Of a DNA stretch of 64,000 nucleotides, positions 62,694 through 64,000 are shown one piece after another. Numbering within the stretch: the first letter of the stretch is position 1; every line of letters begins with the position of its first letter. Made by a program: the position numbers and the translations under genes. Source of the stretch: Flavobacteriaceae bacterium (GTDB lineage: Bacteria > Bacteroidota > Bacteroidia > Flavobacteriales > Flavobacteriaceae); NCBI GenBank assembly GCA_947453885.1, contig CANGIF010000007.1, positions 1 to 64,000 of the forward strand, written 5' to 3'. The notes beneath the pieces were generated by a model. It saw nothing but the letters and a program-made list of their open reading frames with translations. It was not told the origin of the DNA and did no database searches.

Positions 62694-63482
62694 TTAAAAT
62701 CCGCGTTGGCGTTTGGCTTCAAAAATTAATATGGCAGCAGCTACTGATACGTTCATGCTGTCTATTTCTCCTTGCATAGGAATAATAATGTTTTGGGTAG
62801 CCGCATCGCGCCATGCAGCTGAAAGCCCCGTTGCTTCTGTACCTACTACGATAGCTGTTGGTGTTGTAAAATTTTGGGTGTGATAGGAAACAGCGTTTTG
62901 AAGAGTTGCGCTGTAAAAAGCAATGTTGTTTTTTTGCAAAAAAGCAATGATTTCTGAAGTTGTTCCAGTTGCTACTTGGTTAGTAAACAGCCCGCCAACA
63001 CTTGAACGAATGATGTTGGGATTGTACAAATCACTTTTTGGATTCGCAATAATAACGGCATCTAAATGGGCAGCATCAGCTGTTCGGAGTAAAGCTCCAA
63101 TATTTCCTGGTTTTTCGGGTGCTTCTGCTATCAGAAGTAAAGGATTTTTAGACAATAGTAATTGTGAAAGGGCTAGATTTTTAGTTTTAGCAACGGCCAA
63201 AATACCTTCGGTTGAATCCCTGTAAGCAAGTTTTTGATACACTTCAGGAGAAATTTCAATCATCTGACAGTTTAAATTTTCGAAATACTTTTGTTCTGTA
63301 AAGGAAAGTAGGTTTGGCAAAAACAAAATAGTTTCCAATTGATAATTGCCTTTCAAAGCCAACTCAATTTCGCGTTTGCCTTCAATTAAAAAAGTGCCGG
63401 TTTGTTTGCGTACTTTTGCCTTTTCTTGTAGTAGCAATAACGCTTTAATAAAAGGATTTTGAGCAGAACTAATTTGTTTCAA
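62694..63482 (-). CDS. SpoU/TrmH-family RNA 2'-O-methyltransferase
   Basis: The start is TTG at 63482 (reading MKQISSAQNPFIK), with an in-frame TGA three codons upstream. The 262-residue protein has an N-terminal L30e-like domain (F-L-I-E-G-K-R-E-I) and the SPOUT knot: P-E-K-P-G-N-I-G-A-L-L-R-T-A-D-A-A, I-V-V-G-T-E-A-T-G-L and I-I-I-P-M-Q-G-E-I-D-S-M-N-V-S-V-A. It methylates ribose in rRNA or tRNA. The target is not evident. Confidence 0.93.
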   Translation of the reverse strand: MKQISSAQNPFIKALLLLQEKAKVRKQTGTFLIEGKREIELALKGNYQLETILFLPNLLSFTEQKYFENLNCQMIEISPEVYQKLAYRDSTEGILAVAKTKNLALSQLLLSKNPLLLIAEAPEKPGNIGALLRTADAAHLDAVIIANPKSDLYNPNIIRSSVGGLFTNQVATGTTSEIIAFLQKNNIAFYSATLQNAVSYHTQNFTTPTAIVVGTEATGLSAAWRDAATQNIIIPMQGEIDSMNVSVAAAILIFEAKRQRGF

Positions 63483-63489
63483 TGGGTTT

Positions 63490-63497
63490 CAAATTTA
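63490..63497 (-). promoter_or_regulatory. -7 box next to the SpoU-family gene
   Basis: Minus-strand TAAATTTG matches TAnnTTTG and ends seven bases before the TTG start, so transcription would begin at about the codon. No -33 TTTG lies at 17-23 bp. Confidence 0.4.
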
Positions 63498-63548
63498 TGG
63501 TGGCTAAAGTAATTCCTTTTTTAGGCAAATCAAAATATAGCCAATAGA

Positions 63549-63582
63549 AAACCCCTATCTTATTAAAAAAAAATAGGGGTTT
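63549..63582. terminator. Terminator of the gap gene
   Basis: A 10-bp stem (AAACCCCTAT at 63549-63558, complement at 63573-63582) with a 14-base A-rich loop follows the minus-strand gap stop at 63604. Confidence 0.7.
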
Positions 63583-63603
63583 CAGTTGAATTAAGTAACC
63601 ATC

Positions 63604-64000
63604 TTAATAATAAGTAAAGCGTCTAACTTTGGCAATATACTTGGCAAGTCGAATCACTTGATGACTATAGCCGTATTCGTTATCGTACCAAATATATAAA
63701 ACGATGTTTTTCCCATCTGCCGAAACTATTGTAGCGTTACTGTCGTAAATGGCAGGAGCAGTTGTGCCAATAATATCGGAAGAAACCAATTCATTGTTCA
63801 AAGAATATTTAATTTGTTCTACCAGATCACCTTCTAAGGCATATTTTTTCATGATGGCATTCACTTCCGGTATTGAAGTTTCGGTTGCAACTTCAAGATT
63901 CAAAACAACTAACGAACCATTCGGAACAGGCACTCTAATAGCGTTTGAAGTTAATTTTCCAGCCAAACTTGGTAATGCTTTTGCAACGGCACTTCCAGCC
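63604..64000 (-). CDS. gap: Glyceraldehyde-3-phosphate dehydrogenase, 3' part
   Basis: The frame is open to the window edge, so the gene is cut by the window and not by mutation. The visible 132 residues include S-N-A-I-R-V-P-V-P-N-G-S-L-V-V-L, W-Y-D-N-E-Y-G-Y-S-H-Q-V and end Y-I-A-K-V-R-R-F-T-Y-Y. That ending is of the long Bacteroidota type, about 480 residues. The active-site cysteine lies outside. Confidence 0.95.
   Translation of the reverse strand, partial: AGSAVAKALPSLAGKLTSNAIRVPVPNGSLVVLNLEVATETSIPEVNAIMKKYALEGDLVEQIKYSLNNELVSSDIIGTTAPAIYDSNATIVSADGKNIVLYIWYDNEYGYSHQVIRLAKYIAKVRRFTYY

Noticed and set aside
1..64000. tRNA, rRNA, CRISPR or insertion sequences
   Set aside because: No cloverleaf-like stretch, direct-repeat/spacer pattern or transposase ORF was seen by eye; a tool search could still find a missed tRNA.

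Overview
The window is AT-rich chromosomal DNA from a member of the Bacteroidota, most likely Flavobacterium or a close relative. The evidence is a PorX-type regulator, GldI, a secreted protein with a type IX secretion (T9SS) C-terminal signal, Bacteroidota promoters (TTTG, about 19 bp, TAnnTTTG), few Shine-Dalgarno sites and flavobacterial gene orders such as tpx-dgkA-ftsK-lolA-lptG-ribB. I see no rRNA, tRNA, CRISPR array, phage or transposase gene. The main text is housekeeping, with a few accessory patches.

Layout. 0.2-3.4 kb: small unknown or secreted proteins on the plus strand, including a DUF1810 protein. 3.4-6.5 kb: an ECF sigma factor with a 47-residue ORF behind it, an aldo/keto reductase, a DUF1801 protein and a DoxX-like protein. 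6.5-13.2 kb: a minus-strand run of tpx, dgkA, ftsK, lolA, an LptF/LptG permease and ribB, which joins cell division, envelope traffic and riboflavin synthesis. 13.3-15.9 kb: an arsenic resistance operon (arsR, a DUF6428-like gene, a three-cysteine arsenate reductase, acr3) with a visible operator. 16-19.7 kb: a T9SS cargo protein, tsaE and porX. 19.7-23.7 kb: fahA and glyA on overlapping divergent promoters, an acetyltransferase and a LytTR regulator with a degenerate receiver. 23.9-31.6 kb: a lipoprotein hydrolase, an acyl-CoA ligase, a guanine deaminase, holA, an HsdR-N-like nuclease-fold protein, a glycosyltransferase and an OmpA-family lipoprotein. 31.6-39 kb: bcp, rplS, trmD, three cyclophilin-FKBP fusion proteins, gldI and a DHH phosphoesterase. 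39-45.5 kb: a CLC antiporter with fluoride-type motifs, menD, and a sulfatase-fold envelope transferase paired with a membrane-anchored tyrosine phosphatase.

45.5-52.1 kb is a fatty-acid beta-oxidation operon (marR, fadB-like, thiolase, acyl-CoA dehydrogenase). A perfect 24-bp palindrome and a second half-site lie at the marR promoter. Each of the three junctions between its genes is filled by the same AAGA-rich palindromic element, and in one copy the loop holds a four-helix-bundle (S23/IVS family) gene. 52.3-57.1 kb: a DUF1015 protein, 3-hydroxybutyryl-CoA dehydrogenase, a Gfo/Idh oxidoreductase, pcm and a lipoprotein cytochrome c. 57.1-62.4 kb: five genes that look like a small-molecule amide- or peptide-forming system (a possible circularly permuted ATP-grasp, a class I glutamine amidotransferase, a YbdK/GCS2 ligase, a second ATP-grasp and an esterase). 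The window ends with a SpoU-type RNA methyltransferase and the 3' end of a gap gene.

The strongest candidates for undescribed biology are the amidoligase cluster at 57.1-62.4 kb and the S23-associated palindromic elements at 47.3-51.5 kb. Start codons were moved inward where a track-style longest ORF ran into a neighbour, promoter or terminator; each such choice is explained in its entry.
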